Source of the DNA: Leptobrachium leishanense
Taxonomy: Eukaryota; Chordata; Amphibia; Anura; Megophryidae
Direction: 5' to 3'
Length of the DNA: 64,000 nucleotides
NCBI GenBank assembly: GCA_009667805.1
Contig: CM019067.1
Coordinates: 64,898,637 to 64,962,636 of the forward strand
Under the pieces are notes generated by a model. The model did not search any database. It was not told where the DNA came from and saw only the letters and a program-made list of their open reading frames with translations. Shown piece by piece: positions 21,393 through 31,669 of the stretch. Each line of letters opens with the position of its first letter. Position 1 is the first letter of the stretch. The position numbers and the translations under genes were made by a program.

Positions 21393-21904
21393 ACATACCT
21401 CTCCCTACAGTTTATTCGGCAACTGTAGCTTGTTCAATTTCAGCCATGTCCAACTGGTCTCACCACTTGTATGAGGTTAATAAAATTGATACAGCTAATT
21501 GTACGATACACCCTTCCCCTGTTTCTTGGGATATTACCTTATGTTTATCTCTTTTCTTTTCAGACTATAACCCACGACATTAGTTGAGTAAGGGGCCCAG
21601 AATATTTTATGGTGACCTACAGGTGGCTTTGGCCTCTTTAGACAGCATCCTCTGGCCTGTAGTCATGGAATGCACTTAAATGTTTTGCGTAGTCTACATT
21701 GTGAACGGATAATTGAGGATTTAGACTCAAAAGTGTATCACTGACATAACCTTGTGATTCTTGACAGTCAATGAAAATAATTTTTTCTATGCCTTTCCTC
21801 AACAATGTAAGTCTCTTGCCATATTATGGTCTATAGCATCAAAAAAAGAGACGCACACGCCACTACACCCAGGGTGAGTACACCAAGTAGGTGGGTTTGG
21901 GTCG
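21393..21904. other. No gene recognised
   Basis: Contains the short duplicated CTCTCCCTACAG motif at its left edge and otherwise no feature I can support. It leads into the fold-back element. Confidence 0.4.
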
Positions 21905-22655
21905 AAATCCCTACAACCAAGTTCCCTAATGCCAACATCCCGATGGCCAACTTCCAGATGGAACAAGTGCCGGACATTCCAAGTTCCCTACACAGAGAAC
22001 TCCCTGACGGCCAACTTCCAGACATCCAAAATGCCAGCGGCTAACCCTAACCCACTAACCCTCTTACCCTAACCCCCTAAACCTAGCCCTAACCCTAACC
22101 TCCTAAACCTAGCCCTAACTCCCTAAACCTAGCCCTAACTCCCTAAACCTAGCCCTAACTCCAACCCCTTAACCTAGCCCTAACTCCCTAAACCTAGCCC
22201 TAACTCCAACCCCTTAACCCAGCCCTAACTCCAACCCCTTAACCCAGCCCTAGCCCTAACTCCCTAAACCCAGCCCTAACTCCAACCCCTTAACGCAGCC
22301 CTAACTCCAACCCCTTAACCCAGCCCTAGCCCTAACTCCCTAAACCTAAGCCTAACTCCAACCCCTTAACCCAGCCCTAGCCCTAACTCCCTAAACCTAG
22401 TCCTAACTCCAACCCCTTAACCCAGCCCTAGCCCTAACTCCCTAAACCTAGCCCTAACCCCTAAACCTCAGCATAACTCCCTAAGGGTTAGGGTGTTAGG
22501 ATTAGGGTTAGCCACTGGAATTTTGGATGTCTGGAAGTTGGTCGACAGGGTGTTGTCTGTTTAGGGAACTTGGTATGTCCGGCACTTGTTCTGTCTGGAA
22601 GTTGGCCGTCGGGATGTAGGCATTAGGGAACCTGGTTGTAAGGATTTTATCTGGC
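21905..22655. mobile_element. Fold-back element with telomere-like core
   Basis: The left arm (about 21908-22045, beginning GAAATCCCTACAACCAAG) and right arm (about 22497-22648, in reverse) are inverted repeats of ~140 bp; shared blocks include TTCCCTAATGCC, GGCCAACTTCCAGA and CCAACTTCCAGACATCCAAAA. Between them lies a 450-bp telomere-like tandem array. There is no coding frame. I found no certain target duplication, although CAAGTARGT occurs near both outer edges (21883 and 22661). Confidence 0.7.
22045..22497 (+). repeat. Telomere-like array CCCTAAACCTAGCCCTAACT
   Basis: Built from CCCTAA-derived hexamers in higher-order units such as CTCCCTAAACCTAGCCCTAA (~22 bp) and a version with CAACCCCTTAACCCAGCC. 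Blocks of the two versions alternate, giving roughly 40-60 bp super-units. At the right edge the strand asymmetry reverses (AGGGTTAGGGTGTTAGG), so the array is part of the inverted repeat. Confidence 0.85.
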
Positions 22656-22806
22656 ACCCCAAGTAAGTCCGTTGGTAGCCAGCCCACTGTATCCATACAA
22701 CCAAAGAGAAGAATAGGTTACATCGAAGGAGTATGTTGCAAATAGGACCATGGTTTTATTGCAAAATATGCAACGTTCTATCCAAGGACATTCATCAAGA
22801 ACCTTA

Positions 22807-23527
22807 TTAACGGGCCTTGAATAGTGTGACGAGAGTGACTCTGAACTGGGGATACCCTTTCTTGTCATTACAGATAGGGGAGTCTGACACGTCATTTTTC
22901 CTCGAGTTGCTCTCCCAGGAAAGACACACGTAAATCCATCTGGAACCAGTTTTCCTCAGCATTAGGGAGTACCTTTCTGTGATAGTCCTGCTCCCTTTGG
23001 AGAGCCTCCCTCCAAAGCTCCCAGTGAAAAAAATCCCTGCATCCCAGCTCGTCCTGTTCAGAACCAGGTCTGCCAAGCTGGACCAGCACTAGCCGATCAA
23101 ACTCCATTGCTATAGTTCTACATATGGGTAGCTCCTCCATTCGCTCCCTTTCTGCTCTTTCCATTACCGGGTTGATAATCTCTGGTGATGGGTTAGGGCC
23201 ATAGAAGGCTAGCCGCGCCCTTACCCTCCCAGAGAGCTCATCCTGTCCCTTTTGGTATGTTTAAGAAGATGAGCTGGATGTGCTTAGAGGGTATTCTCTG
23301 CTAGGAGGACTGGATGGTCTTCCTTCTTCCTGGTCTCTTTCCAATAGGCCAGCAATCAGATCAGGTTTCTTTAGTCCCTCTGGGTCTCCTCCCCTTTGGA
23401 CCAGTAGTTCCTGCAGGGCGATGACAGTCAGGTGCATGTAGCTTTCAGCTATTCTGAAAGCACTGGGTCTTTTCTTCCAGGGGTTTGTTTGGACCTGATC
23501 ACAAGGAGGATCCCGCTTCTGGCACAA
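22807..23527 (-). pseudogene. Degraded LTR-retrotransposon leader/gag-like region
   Basis: Three short minus-strand frames (22807-23076, 22892-23164, 23261-23527) lie in series. The first in transcription order begins two bases inside the primer-binding site and contains a helix-rich stretch, LTVIALQELLVQRGG followed by KKPDLIAGLLERD, that reads like a SAP-type motif; the second is rich in charged residues (MERAERERMEELP, REQDYHRKVL). I do not recognise a zinc knuckle, protease or reverse transcriptase. Position right after the PBS argues for a gag-like product; frame breaks make it non-functional. It could also be an unrelated domesticated fragment, so the call is tentative. Confidence 0.4.
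23508..23527 (-). promoter_or_regulatory. Primer binding site, tRNA-Leu-like
   Basis: On the minus strand this 20-base site reads TTGTGCCAGAAGCGGGATCC. It agrees closely with the complement of vertebrate tRNA-Leu 3' ends (TGGTGYCAGAAGYGGGATYC in my memory of that tRNA), apart from the second base. It starts one base after the proposed LTR end, as in Gypsy-like and retroviral elements. Confidence 0.5.
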
Positions 23528-23528
23528 G

Positions 23529-24062
23529 TGTTACGGAACCAAGGTCTATGATGTCCCTTGGCCATTGTAAGTAGCTTCTGCTTCTGGAACTCCAACACAG
23601 TAGAACAGCACAGTGCCATTTTCCAATGTTCCCAATATCACAGACAGCTCCAATCATACTGGGTCAAGCATATTGGTTTATTGTCACAGCACACATATTT
23701 ATGCCCTGGTGATACAACAGAAATTCCTCATTGGTGTCTGGAACATAATTAGATTAGGGACAGTTAATTGAATTAACACTGGACACCAAGATGCATTGGG
23801 CAACATTCCAGAAAACAGAACAATATCAGGGTTATTCACAGAGAGGTGAAAACCTGGAGAATGACTGGAGAACTGTAAATTCTAGGTTAAAATAGCCGAT
23901 TTGGAAAGTGAGATAAATGTGAGAATTTTTCTGGTTTGGCTACTTTAACCTAGAATTTTCACTTTTCCAGTCATTCTCCTGGTTTCACCGCTCTCTGAAT
24001 AACCCTGTATGGTTCCACACAATATCCCTGCAATCACAAGGTGGATATGAATAAAGGTAACA
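23529..24062 (-). mobile_element. Candidate 5' LTR of a retrotransposon
   Basis: On the minus strand it could run from TGTTAC (24062) to GTAACA (23529), a 6-bp inverted terminal repeat with TG...CA ends, next to the PBS. It has a CATAAATA TATA-like box near 23696-23703 and AATAAA at 23672-23677. CAGGG-short S6 is inserted inside, so the native length would be about 350 bases. The upstream boundary is a proposal only, because no second LTR is present for comparison. Confidence 0.4.
23827..24007 (+). mobile_element. CAGGG-short MITE S6
   Basis: A 181-bp copy with ends CAGGGTTATTCACAGAGAGG and CGCTCTCTGAATAACCCTG and an intact TAT duplication (23824-23826 and 24008-24010). Interior order is the family norm, with AAAATAGCC and GGCTACTTTAACC arms. 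Confidence 0.87.
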
Positions 24063-24159
24063 GCTCAAACACACAATGGTCTGATAATGTTTGCAATGTT
24101 TGCCAATCAAGACAGACAATGAATGACGTCTCAAACCTTTCACAGATCTAAAACATACA

Positions 24160-24340
24160 CAGGGTTATTCAGAGAGAGGTGAAAACCAGGAGAATGACTG
24201 GAGAAGTGAAAATTCTAGGTTAAAATAGCCAAACCAGAAAAATTCTCCCATTTATCTCACTTTACAAATAGGCTATTTGGTCGAGATTGTTCATTCTCCT
24301 GGCAATTCTCCTGGTGTTCACCTCTCTCCGAATAACCCTG
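24160..24340 (+). mobile_element. CAGGG-short MITE S7
   Basis: A 181-bp complete copy, ends CAGGGTTATTCAGAGAGAGG and CCTCTCTCCGAATAACCCTG. The flanks ACA and TGA do not match. It lies 150 bases from S6. Confidence 0.83.
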
Positions 24341-24552
24341 TGAGTGTCTATATATGGGGTGGTGGAAAGGGCTACAGAGACACACACAGTAATCATAAAA
24401 TCCATAATAACAGCAAAATATAAACACTGATAATAATGATATTAACAATAACAGTATTCATGCAAAACACATACAACCTGTACCCTTATAGGCACAGGCT
24501 GACTTGGACATAGGAGAGTGTTGGGAAATGAAATGACATGTCAGAACCCATA

Positions 24553-25503
24553 CAGGGTTATTCAAAGAGATCCGAATTGCTGGAGAAAGGTAAGTGAACG
24601 CTGAAATTCAGCGTACGGTTACCTTTCCTGGCCATTCGGCTATCCAGAGAGCAGGCAATTTGCCAAATCTTGGCGAATTGCCTACACATACGGTGCCTGT
24701 TCGGTGCCTGTTCGAGGGCAGTGAAATCCCCATAGAGAAGCAATGCTTCGGCTATTCAGAGAACACAAACCAGCAGTGAAAGGTTCCCCTAATGCCCTGC
24801 CATTCGGTGGTTTAATTCGGCAAGTTTATTCAGGAGAATCCCATAGGTTTCAATGTTAAAAATATTCCCGTTTTAATTCAATATCTAGTAAACCGTTGAT
24901 TATAATATTCTGCAGTAAAGAGTCTCTTTATTTATAGATTTTTTAGGATATTTTAAGCATTTTTTGGGATTTCTCTTTTTAAAAGAAAATTTCCAATATT
25001 TTTTTTATTATTTTTTATTTTTACTTATTTTTTCTGTATCAGCCCTTTTTATTATCATTCCCTGGACCTCATATGTAAATTTCAGACATTTTCGCTCAGT
25101 AGTTTCTTTGCAAACAGCGTTTCACTTTTCAAACATTCAAGCGAACAGTTTTCTTAATTTATTCACTCCATTCGTCTGCGGTGTCGGCTTTTTTCGGCGG
25201 CTCCTCTGCCTGTGATAGGCTCTTGCTCGGGTTTTTCCGGCGTTTGGCTCCTGCTCGGGTTTTTCTGTCATTTTCGGCAGGTTAAACCAGATGTTTTTGC
25301 GGGTTTCGGTGTGCGTTCGCCCTCATTTTGCAGTGAGTTTTCGGCGGGTTGCGGTGACTTTTCCCTGCAATCCGGGGACCCTGTGGTGTTTGCTGAATAC
25401 ATGGCAGGGTCGCCGAAATGGGATTGCCAAATTGAACCGAATTGAAGAGAACGAAAAGTCACCGAACGTGACGTGGATTTTCGATTCTCTTTGAATAACC
25501 CTG
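24553..25503 (+). mobile_element. CAGGG-long transposon, copy F
   Basis: A 951-bp copy, slightly longer than most, with ATA on both sides (24550-24552 and 25504-25506). Its first hairpin (GTGAACGCTGAAATTCAGCG, with the outer GGTAA/GTTACC partly mutated) is well kept. The extra length is a local duplication near 25215-25270, where GCTCGGGTTTTTC occurs twice. Confidence 0.87.
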
Positions 25504-26151
25504 ATAGTCTTACATCCCCTAATCGTAACGCTAAGCCCAGGTACCCCAGTTCAGAGTTACTCTCGTCACAAATAGGACCAAAATGTTGCATTTTCCAATA
25601 AATCCCTGATCCTATTTATAACATATCCATAAGACGTGACCCGTTGTTTTCTTTGGTAATAGTATGGTCTCAGGTTCCACATTTTCTTTCCGATCTTACA
25701 ATTTTCTGTAACTGCTGATGTACGGTACATATTATAATGTTTTTATTTGAATTGATGTAAAGCCGTGATAGTGAGCTCTATAATCATATAGGAGTTGTGG
25801 TAGAGGAATCAGTCTCATAAATGAAAATGCATATTTAGCAACGTTACAGAACCACCAGCTCTCATCACTGCAAATGTCAAGAATCATCTTGTTTGATCGG
25901 TGGTGATGCTCCTCAGCTGTTTATAGAAGTGAATGGAGCTCTTCTCTTGCAAGGGTAAAGCTTTGCAGCACAGAGAGCGAGAGTTTGAAATGCAGCCAAT
26001 ATTCCCATAATTGAGCATTGTTTAGTATGCAAAGCAACAAACTTATAGCACACGTTCTCTTTCAGTAAATGGATGTAGACTCACGATAAATACGCTGTGA
26101 GAATCCTGCCATGGCCAGCGGTAAACAGACACTAAGAATATGGCGTTCTAA
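25504..26151. other. No gene recognised
   Basis: About 650 bases of moderately AT-rich sequence with no repeat termini or coding signals. Confidence 0.4.
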
Positions 26152-26573
26152 GGCTGGTGTCAGACGAGCGTAGTGTTCACGTCCGTGATAGCATGACAGA
26201 AAGCCCATCAGAGCCTGTTACACAAAGTACGTCCACACTGAACTGCGGACGCACAACGGCCGCGGCCCACGGACGCAAGGCAGGCAAGAACGTACAACCC
26301 CTAGAACGGCCGCACAAAGTGCGCTGCGTCTGCAACGTCTGCATAGCTTTGTGTGTGAGTGATGGAACGTGGTCAGACGGACTGCATTTATACGTCCAGC
26401 ATTTTTCACGGACAAAATGGTTTTGCTTTTTATTTTATTTTCTCTCCTACATCCGTCAAAATATACGTCAGTGATAAACGGACTGTGTGGCCACTACTGT
26501 GTCTTCCGTACTGACGTACGTCAGTGTGCACGGACGTACAGTCCGTAGAAATCACGCTCGTCTGACCCTAGCC
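26152..26573 (+). mobile_element. GGCTAGGG MITE f (divergent subfamily)
   Basis: A 422-bp element with ends GGCTGGTGTCAGACGAGCG and CGCTCGTCTGACCCTAGCC and intact TAA duplications (26149-26151 and 26574-26576). Its interior (GTTCACGTCCGTGATAGCATG, AACTGCGGACGCACAACG) differs from MITEs a-e but matches MITE g at 37886-38334, so two subfamilies share one terminal sequence. Confidence 0.82.
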
Positions 26574-26956
26574 TAAATCATGTTAAGAGAGAGACGCATG
26601 GCAACCTGCGTTAGGGATGTGCAAGGTGGCCTCAAGGCCCCAGGTGGGACCAACAACTAATGGGGGGACAGGGCTGGATTTACATCTCAGAAGCCTGTAG
26701 GCACAGAAATCTGGAGCGCCCCGTCCCAAAAAAAAGTGCCAAAACTACTTTAAATTTTTGTTTTGGGGGGAAACAATAATAAATAAATAAAAAAATTAAC
26801 CCTTTCGCTGCTGAGGCATTTCACGCCTGTGTGCTGAGCTCATTTTTACCGGTTTCACTCATCATGTTTAACCGCGTTTTGAAGCCTTATTTTCTTATAT
26901 GACCCAGAAATATTATATAATCGATCTTTCCGGCAGACTCGGCAGATTCATAATAT
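26574..26956. other. Unassigned; one hAT-like end
   Basis: CAGGGCTGGATTTACATCTC at 26669 resembles a hAT terminal repeat, but no partner was identified. The rest is AT-rich and holds nothing I can name. Confidence 0.4.
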
Positions 26957-28200
26957 CAGGGTTATTCAAAGAGAATCGAAAAGTCACCGCACGTTCGGTG
27001 ACTTTTCGTTCTCTTCAATTTGGTGCAAATCGGCTTTCCCATTTCGGCGACCCTGCGGTGTATTCAGCAAGCACCACAGGGCTGTCGAAGTGCAGGGAAA
27101 AGCTGCCGAAAACTCGGCGAATGCACGCCGAAAACCCGTAAAAACATCTGGATTAACCCGTCTAAGACGCCGGAAAAACCCAAGCAGGAGCCGATCACAT
27201 GCAGCGAAGCCGCCGGAAAAAGCCGACACCGCAGATGAAGGAAGTGAATAAATTAGCAAAACAGTTTGCTTGAATGTTTGAAAATGAAACGCTGTTTGCA
27301 AAGAAACTACTGAGTGAAAATGTCTGAAATTTGCATATGAGGTCCAATGGATGATAATAAAAAGGGCTGTTACAGAAAAAATAAGTAAACTTAAATTTTT
27401 TTTTTAAAAAAGAAATTTAAAATCTGGCCTATGGGATTCTCCTGAATAAACCTGTCGACTGAAGCCACCGAATGGCAGGGCATTTCGGAAACCTTTTGTG
27501 CTGCCTTCAAAGCAGAAATGTAATGTGTTTAGAGACGCCATCTAGTGGCCATTTATTTTTACAGCACCCTGGTACTCAGCCTTCCCAGAATTCCTATAGG
27601 CTAAGTCATGTGCTTCCCTCACTATTACAGGGGATTGTGGGAGAGAGGCCACCATTTCCTTCACCACAGGAGCTGGAAGGAACATCTCATTACAATCTCT
27701 CCCCCTATTGAAAGCATCGTCGGTAAGGTTATGCTTCCTCCCAGTCATCTTACAGTTTCCCTCAGCTTTAGAAGCACCTTATGTGCTGTAAATTCGTAAA
27801 CCCTTACATTGCAGCCAGCTGCTTTTCATGTAGTTTTAGTCCAACCTAGTTATAAAACCCCCACGTTTTATATGGACACATCCTGTTTTGTATTATTATC
27901 TATGTAAAACACGTATATATTCTGTATCTTTATATCGTATATTTCTGTTTTCCTATAGTTTTACCACATTCCTACAACGGGTTAATAAAACCTTCAGACT
28001 GCAAACTGGTCCCGTTCATTGACTCGTAGGAGAGGTTTACCTGCCTGTTAAGCTGCACATAGACCCCGGGGGTACGTGGAGTGGGGACAGGACACCTTTC
28101 ACTGCTGGTTTGTGCTCTCTGAATAGCCGAAGCAGTGCTTTTTATGGGGATTTCACTGCCCTCGAACAGGCACCGAATGTGCAGGCAATTCGCCAGGATT
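26957..28200 (-). mobile_element. CAGGG-long transposon, copy G, split by a solo LTR
   Basis: Starts CAGGGTTATTCAAAGAGAATC after TAT, with the distal hairpin GAAAAGTCACCG...CGGTGACTTTTC at 26978-27009. It reaches GGCATTTCGGAAACCTTT, is interrupted by an LTR (27497-28094), resumes CCTTTCACTGCTGG and stops at GCAATTCGCCAGGATTT near 28200, where an L2b tail begins. The second terminus is missing, so the copy is truncated. Confidence 0.78.
27497..28094 (+). mobile_element. Solo LTR with 5-bp target duplication
   Basis: A 598-bp segment beginning TGTGCTG and ending GGACA, flanked on both sides by CCTTT (27492-27496 and 28095-28099). TG...CA ends plus a 5-bp duplication are the signature of an integrated LTR element reduced by LTR-LTR recombination. 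It has a TATAAAA box at 27851-27857 and AATAAA at 27984-27989 in the expected order and about 130 bases apart. No internal region, PBS or coding frame remains, so Gypsy and endogenous retrovirus origins cannot be separated. Confidence 0.8.
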
Positions 28201-28391
28201 TATTTATTTTATTTATTTATTTATAAAGGATTTTACCAAGAAGGATACATTGAGCTTTCTCTCGTTTTCAAGTATGTCCTGGGTTCAAGAACATGGTTAC
28301 AGAAATACAAAAGTAGTAAAATGCAAGAAATTAACACAAAACAAATATACAGATTAACAGAAAACAAATATGTAGGAAATACAGTCACTAT
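28199..28391 (-). mobile_element. L2b LINE 3' tail
   Basis: Plus strand reads (TTTA)n, then GGATTTTACCAAGAAGGATA, CTCGTTTTCAAGTATGTCCT and ATGCAAGAAATTAACACAAA. This is the same 3' tail, in the same orientation, as the fuller L2b relic at 38500-39320, and the reverse of that at 52735-53335. It stops at GTCACTAT, where CAGGG-long copy H is inserted. Confidence 0.75.
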
Positions 28392-29216
28392 CAAGGTTAT
28401 TCAAAGAGATTCGAAAAGTCACCGCACGTTCGGTGACTTTTCGTTCTCTTCAATTCGGTTCCTTTTGCCGATCCCATTTCGGTGACTCTGCGATGTATTC
28501 AGCAAGCACCACAGGGTCCCTGAATTGCAGGGAAAAGCCACCGCAAACCTGACGAAAACTCACCGCAAAACCCAGCGAATGCACGCCGAAAACCCTCAAA
28601 AATATCTGGATTAACCCACCAAAAACCACGGAAAAATCCGTGCAGGAGCCGATCACACGCAGCGAAGCCTCCGGAGAAAGCCGACACCGCAGACGAGGGA
28701 GGTGAATAAATTAGGAAAACAGTTTGTATGAATGTTTGAAAAGTGAAACACTGTTTGCAAAGAAACTACTGAGCGAAAATGTCTGAAATTTGCATATGAG
28801 GTCCAGGGAATGATAATAAAGAGGGCTGTTACATAAAAAATAAGTAAACTTAAAAAAAAAAAAAAAAAATCAGACTTTAAAATTTTTTTTAAGAAAAATG
28901 CTTAAAATATCATAACAGATATATAAATAAAGAGACTCTTTACTGCAGAATTTTATAATGAACGGTTTATTAGATATTGCATTAAAACGGGAATATTTTT
29001 AACATTGAAGCCTATGGGATTCTCCTGAATAAATTTGCCGAATTAAACCACCGAATGGCAGGGCATTAGGGGAACCTTTCACTGCTGGTTTGTGTTCTCT
29101 GAATAGCCTAAGCAGTGCTTTTTCATGGGGATTTCACTGCCCTCGAACAGGCACCGAACAGGCACCGTATGTTCGGTCAATTCGCCAGGATTTCAGCGTT
29201 TGGTTACCTTTCTCCA

Positions 29217-31631
29217 TAGAAACATAGAAAAATGTCGGCAGATAAGAACCTTTCGGCCCATCTAGTCTGCCCAATTACATGGATACTTTACCTCGATTTA
29301 TCTTTTGTTTAGGATAGCCTTATGCCTATCCCATGCCTGCTTAAATTCAATTATAGTTTTGGCCTCTACCACTTCAACTGGAAGACTGTTCCATGTATCC
29401 ACCACCCTCTCAGTAAAATAATGCTTCCTGATGTTACTTTTAAACCTTTGCCCCTCTAATCTAAGACTATGTCCTCTTGTTTTGCTACTTATTTTCCTTT
29501 TAAATATACTCCCTTCCTCTACCTTGTGGATTCCCTTTACGTATTTAAATGTTTCTATCATATCTCCTCTGTCTCGTCTTTTTTCCAAGCTGTACATGTT
29601 AAGATCATTAAGCCTTTCCTGGTAACTTTTCTCCTTCAAGCCGTACACCATTTTAGTAGCCCTTCTCTGAACTCTCTCTAAGATGTCTATATCCTTCTGG
29701 AGATACGGTCTCCAGTACTGCACACAGTACTCCAAGTGAGGTCTCACCAGTGCTCTGTACAGTGGCATGAGCACTTCCCTTTTCCTACTGCTAATACCTC
29801 TCCCTACACAACCAAGCATTCTGCCAGCATTTCCTGCTGCTCTATTACATTGACTACTTACCCTTAGATCCTCTGAAATAATAACCCCTAAATCCCTTTC
29901 CTCAGATGTTGAGGTTAGGACTGTATCAAATATTCTATATTCAGCCCTTGGGTTTTTACGTCCCAGGTGCATTATCTTGCACTTATCCACATTAAAACTC
30001 AAATTGCCACAGCTCCGACCATTTTTTTAGTTTACCTAAATCATTTGTCATTTGGCTGATCCCTCCAGGAACGTCAACCCTGTTGCAAATCTTTGTGTCA
30101 TCCGCAAAAAGACATACTTTTCCATTAACCCCTTAAGGACCTCTGACGTACCCTGTACGTCCTGAACTTGGGTCTCCCTTAGACCCGCGGACGTACAGGG
30201 TACGTCAGCGGCGCCTAATCCCCCTCCCGCCCGATACTCACCTCCCTCACCGGATCCCACGGCGATCTGGCAGGGAGGAAGCCTGCCCATGTGATTTACA
30301 TGGGCAGGCGAGGCTGATGACGTCGCCACGCTGCGTGGTGACGTCATCAGCAGGCGTCCCCATGCTTTTCAATGGAGGGGAGGGGGGGCTCCTTCGGAGC
30401 CCTCTATCTCCCCAACCATTGAAGCTAGGGAGATGCCGTTTGCACCGCTGGAGAGGGGAGAGCCTCCCCTTTCCAGCGGTGTATGGCATTAACCATTTCG
30501 CCGCCGGATCACGTTGTGGCGCCAATTGGCGCCAAAACGCGATTCAAACCTGGAGGGGGGGCTGACATCTTGGATGTCAGCCAAGCCTCCAGGTCCCCCC
30601 CCACCCACTGACAACCTCACCATATGTGTGAGGATGTCAGTGGGCCAGTTAACCCTCTAGCTGCCATGTAGAGATAAGGGGATCCTAAGGATCCCTTTAT
30701 CTCCCGATCCATGGCAGCTAGATGGTCATATTTGCCATCATTTGAAAGGCCTGATTATGGCCTTTCAAATTATACCAAACATGACCAGGTTTGGTTTTAA
30801 ATTTTTTTTTTTAAAAAAAATTAAATAAAAAAAAAATAATAAAAAAATTAAATTAAATAAAAAAATGTTTTTTTTTTAAAAGTTTTTTTTGTCTGGGGGG
30901 AGTTTAATTAAATAGGACCTAGGCTGTCATCTAAAAATAAATAGCACAAAATGGTCAGAATGAGCGCAGCGCACATAGGTGAACTGTCTCAGCAGTGAAG
31001 GGGTTAAAAAGCAAACGCATGTAACAATTGGGTATTTCTAGTCTCGGGACAAAATTTTAAACCTATTTAGCTGGGGTCGTTTTGGGTGGTTGTAGATTTT
31101 GGGGATTAAATTACAAAAAAGTGTGTTTTTACCATTTTTTTCCTCATATTTCATATTTTTTTTATAGTAAATTATTCGATATGATGGAAATAATGGTATT
31201 TCTAGAAAGTCCATTTAATGGCGGGAAAAAGGGTGTATAATATGTGTGGGTTGAATAAACGAATAAGAGGAAAATTTGACCTAAACACTAACAGCGCAGA
31301 AACGTAAAAACAGCAGCGGTCACTAAAAGACGGATTTGTGTAAAACCGCCCGGTCACTAAGGGGTTAATACCTTCTGCAATATCACTAATAAAAATATTA
31401 AATAGAATGGGTCCAAGTACTGACCCCTGAGGTACCCCACTGGTAACAAGACCTTGCGCCGAATAAACTCCATTTACCACAACCCTCTGTTGCCTGTCAC
31501 TCAGTCACTGCCTAATCCATTCAACAATATTGGAATCCAAGCTCAAAGATTGCAATTTATTGATAAGCCTTCTATGCAGAACAGTATCAAAAGCCTTACT
31601 GAAATCTAAATAAGCACCACTACTGTGTCTA
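29217..31631 (-). pseudogene. CR1 LINE ORF2 (reverse transcriptase), 5'-truncated and interrupted
   Basis: The coding strand is minus. From the 5' side it shows reverse transcriptase blocks LDFSKAFDTV (about 31580-31609), [15 protein letters not shown] (about 31397-31441), then after the inserted TTAA element the catalytic FADD box (30097-30108) and an uninterrupted 234-codon C-terminal frame (29298-30002) with [17 protein letters not shown] and [15 protein letters not shown]. This is the CR1-clade layout. The apurinic endonuclease and the first RT blocks are absent, as expected of a 5'-truncated insertion. The 3' end is CATAGAAACATAG (plus strand, 29217-29229). The 7-bp duplication TTCTCCA flanks it (29210-29216 and 31632-31638). 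It cannot make a functional enzyme. Confidence 0.88.
30129..31364. mobile_element. TTAA-type (piggyBac-like) MITE, copy 1
   Basis: Terminal sequences CCCCTTAAGGACC and GGTCACTAAGGGG flank a 1,236-bp body, and TTAA lies on both sides (30125-30128 and 31365-31368). It interrupts the CR1 frame after the block AEGI and before the FADD box. The left half is a string of separate hairpins: GACGTACC...GGTACGTC (30146-30207), GCTGATGACGTC...GACGTCATCAGC (30311-30350), CACCGCTGGA...TCCAGCGGTG (30445-30481), GGATCC pairs near 30670-30700 and TTTGAAAGGCC...GGCCTTTCAAA (30739-30768). No transposase. The TTAA site fits piggyBac or Kolobok. Confidence 0.8.
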
Positions 31632-31669
31632 TTCTCCAGCCATTCGGATCTCATCAAATAACCCTGTAT

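Larger units (their letters stand above)
28392..31666 (-). mobile_element. CAGGG-long transposon, copy H, split by a CR1 LINE
   Basis: Left terminus CAAGGTTATTCAAAGAGATTC, right terminus TCATCAAATAACCCTG, with TAT on both sides (28389-28391 and 31667-31669). The element's own sequence is 28392-29216 and 31639-31666, about 850 bases. The rest is a CR1 LINE inserted near the right end, inside the first hairpin of the family. The retained duplication shows that the two distant parts belong to one insertion. Confidence 0.83.

Noticed and set aside
29298..30002. Host gene encoding a 234-aa protein
   Set aside because: The motifs [13 protein letters not shown] and [11 protein letters not shown] are from the CR1 ORF2 C-terminus, and a second diverged copy exists at 20785-21392.
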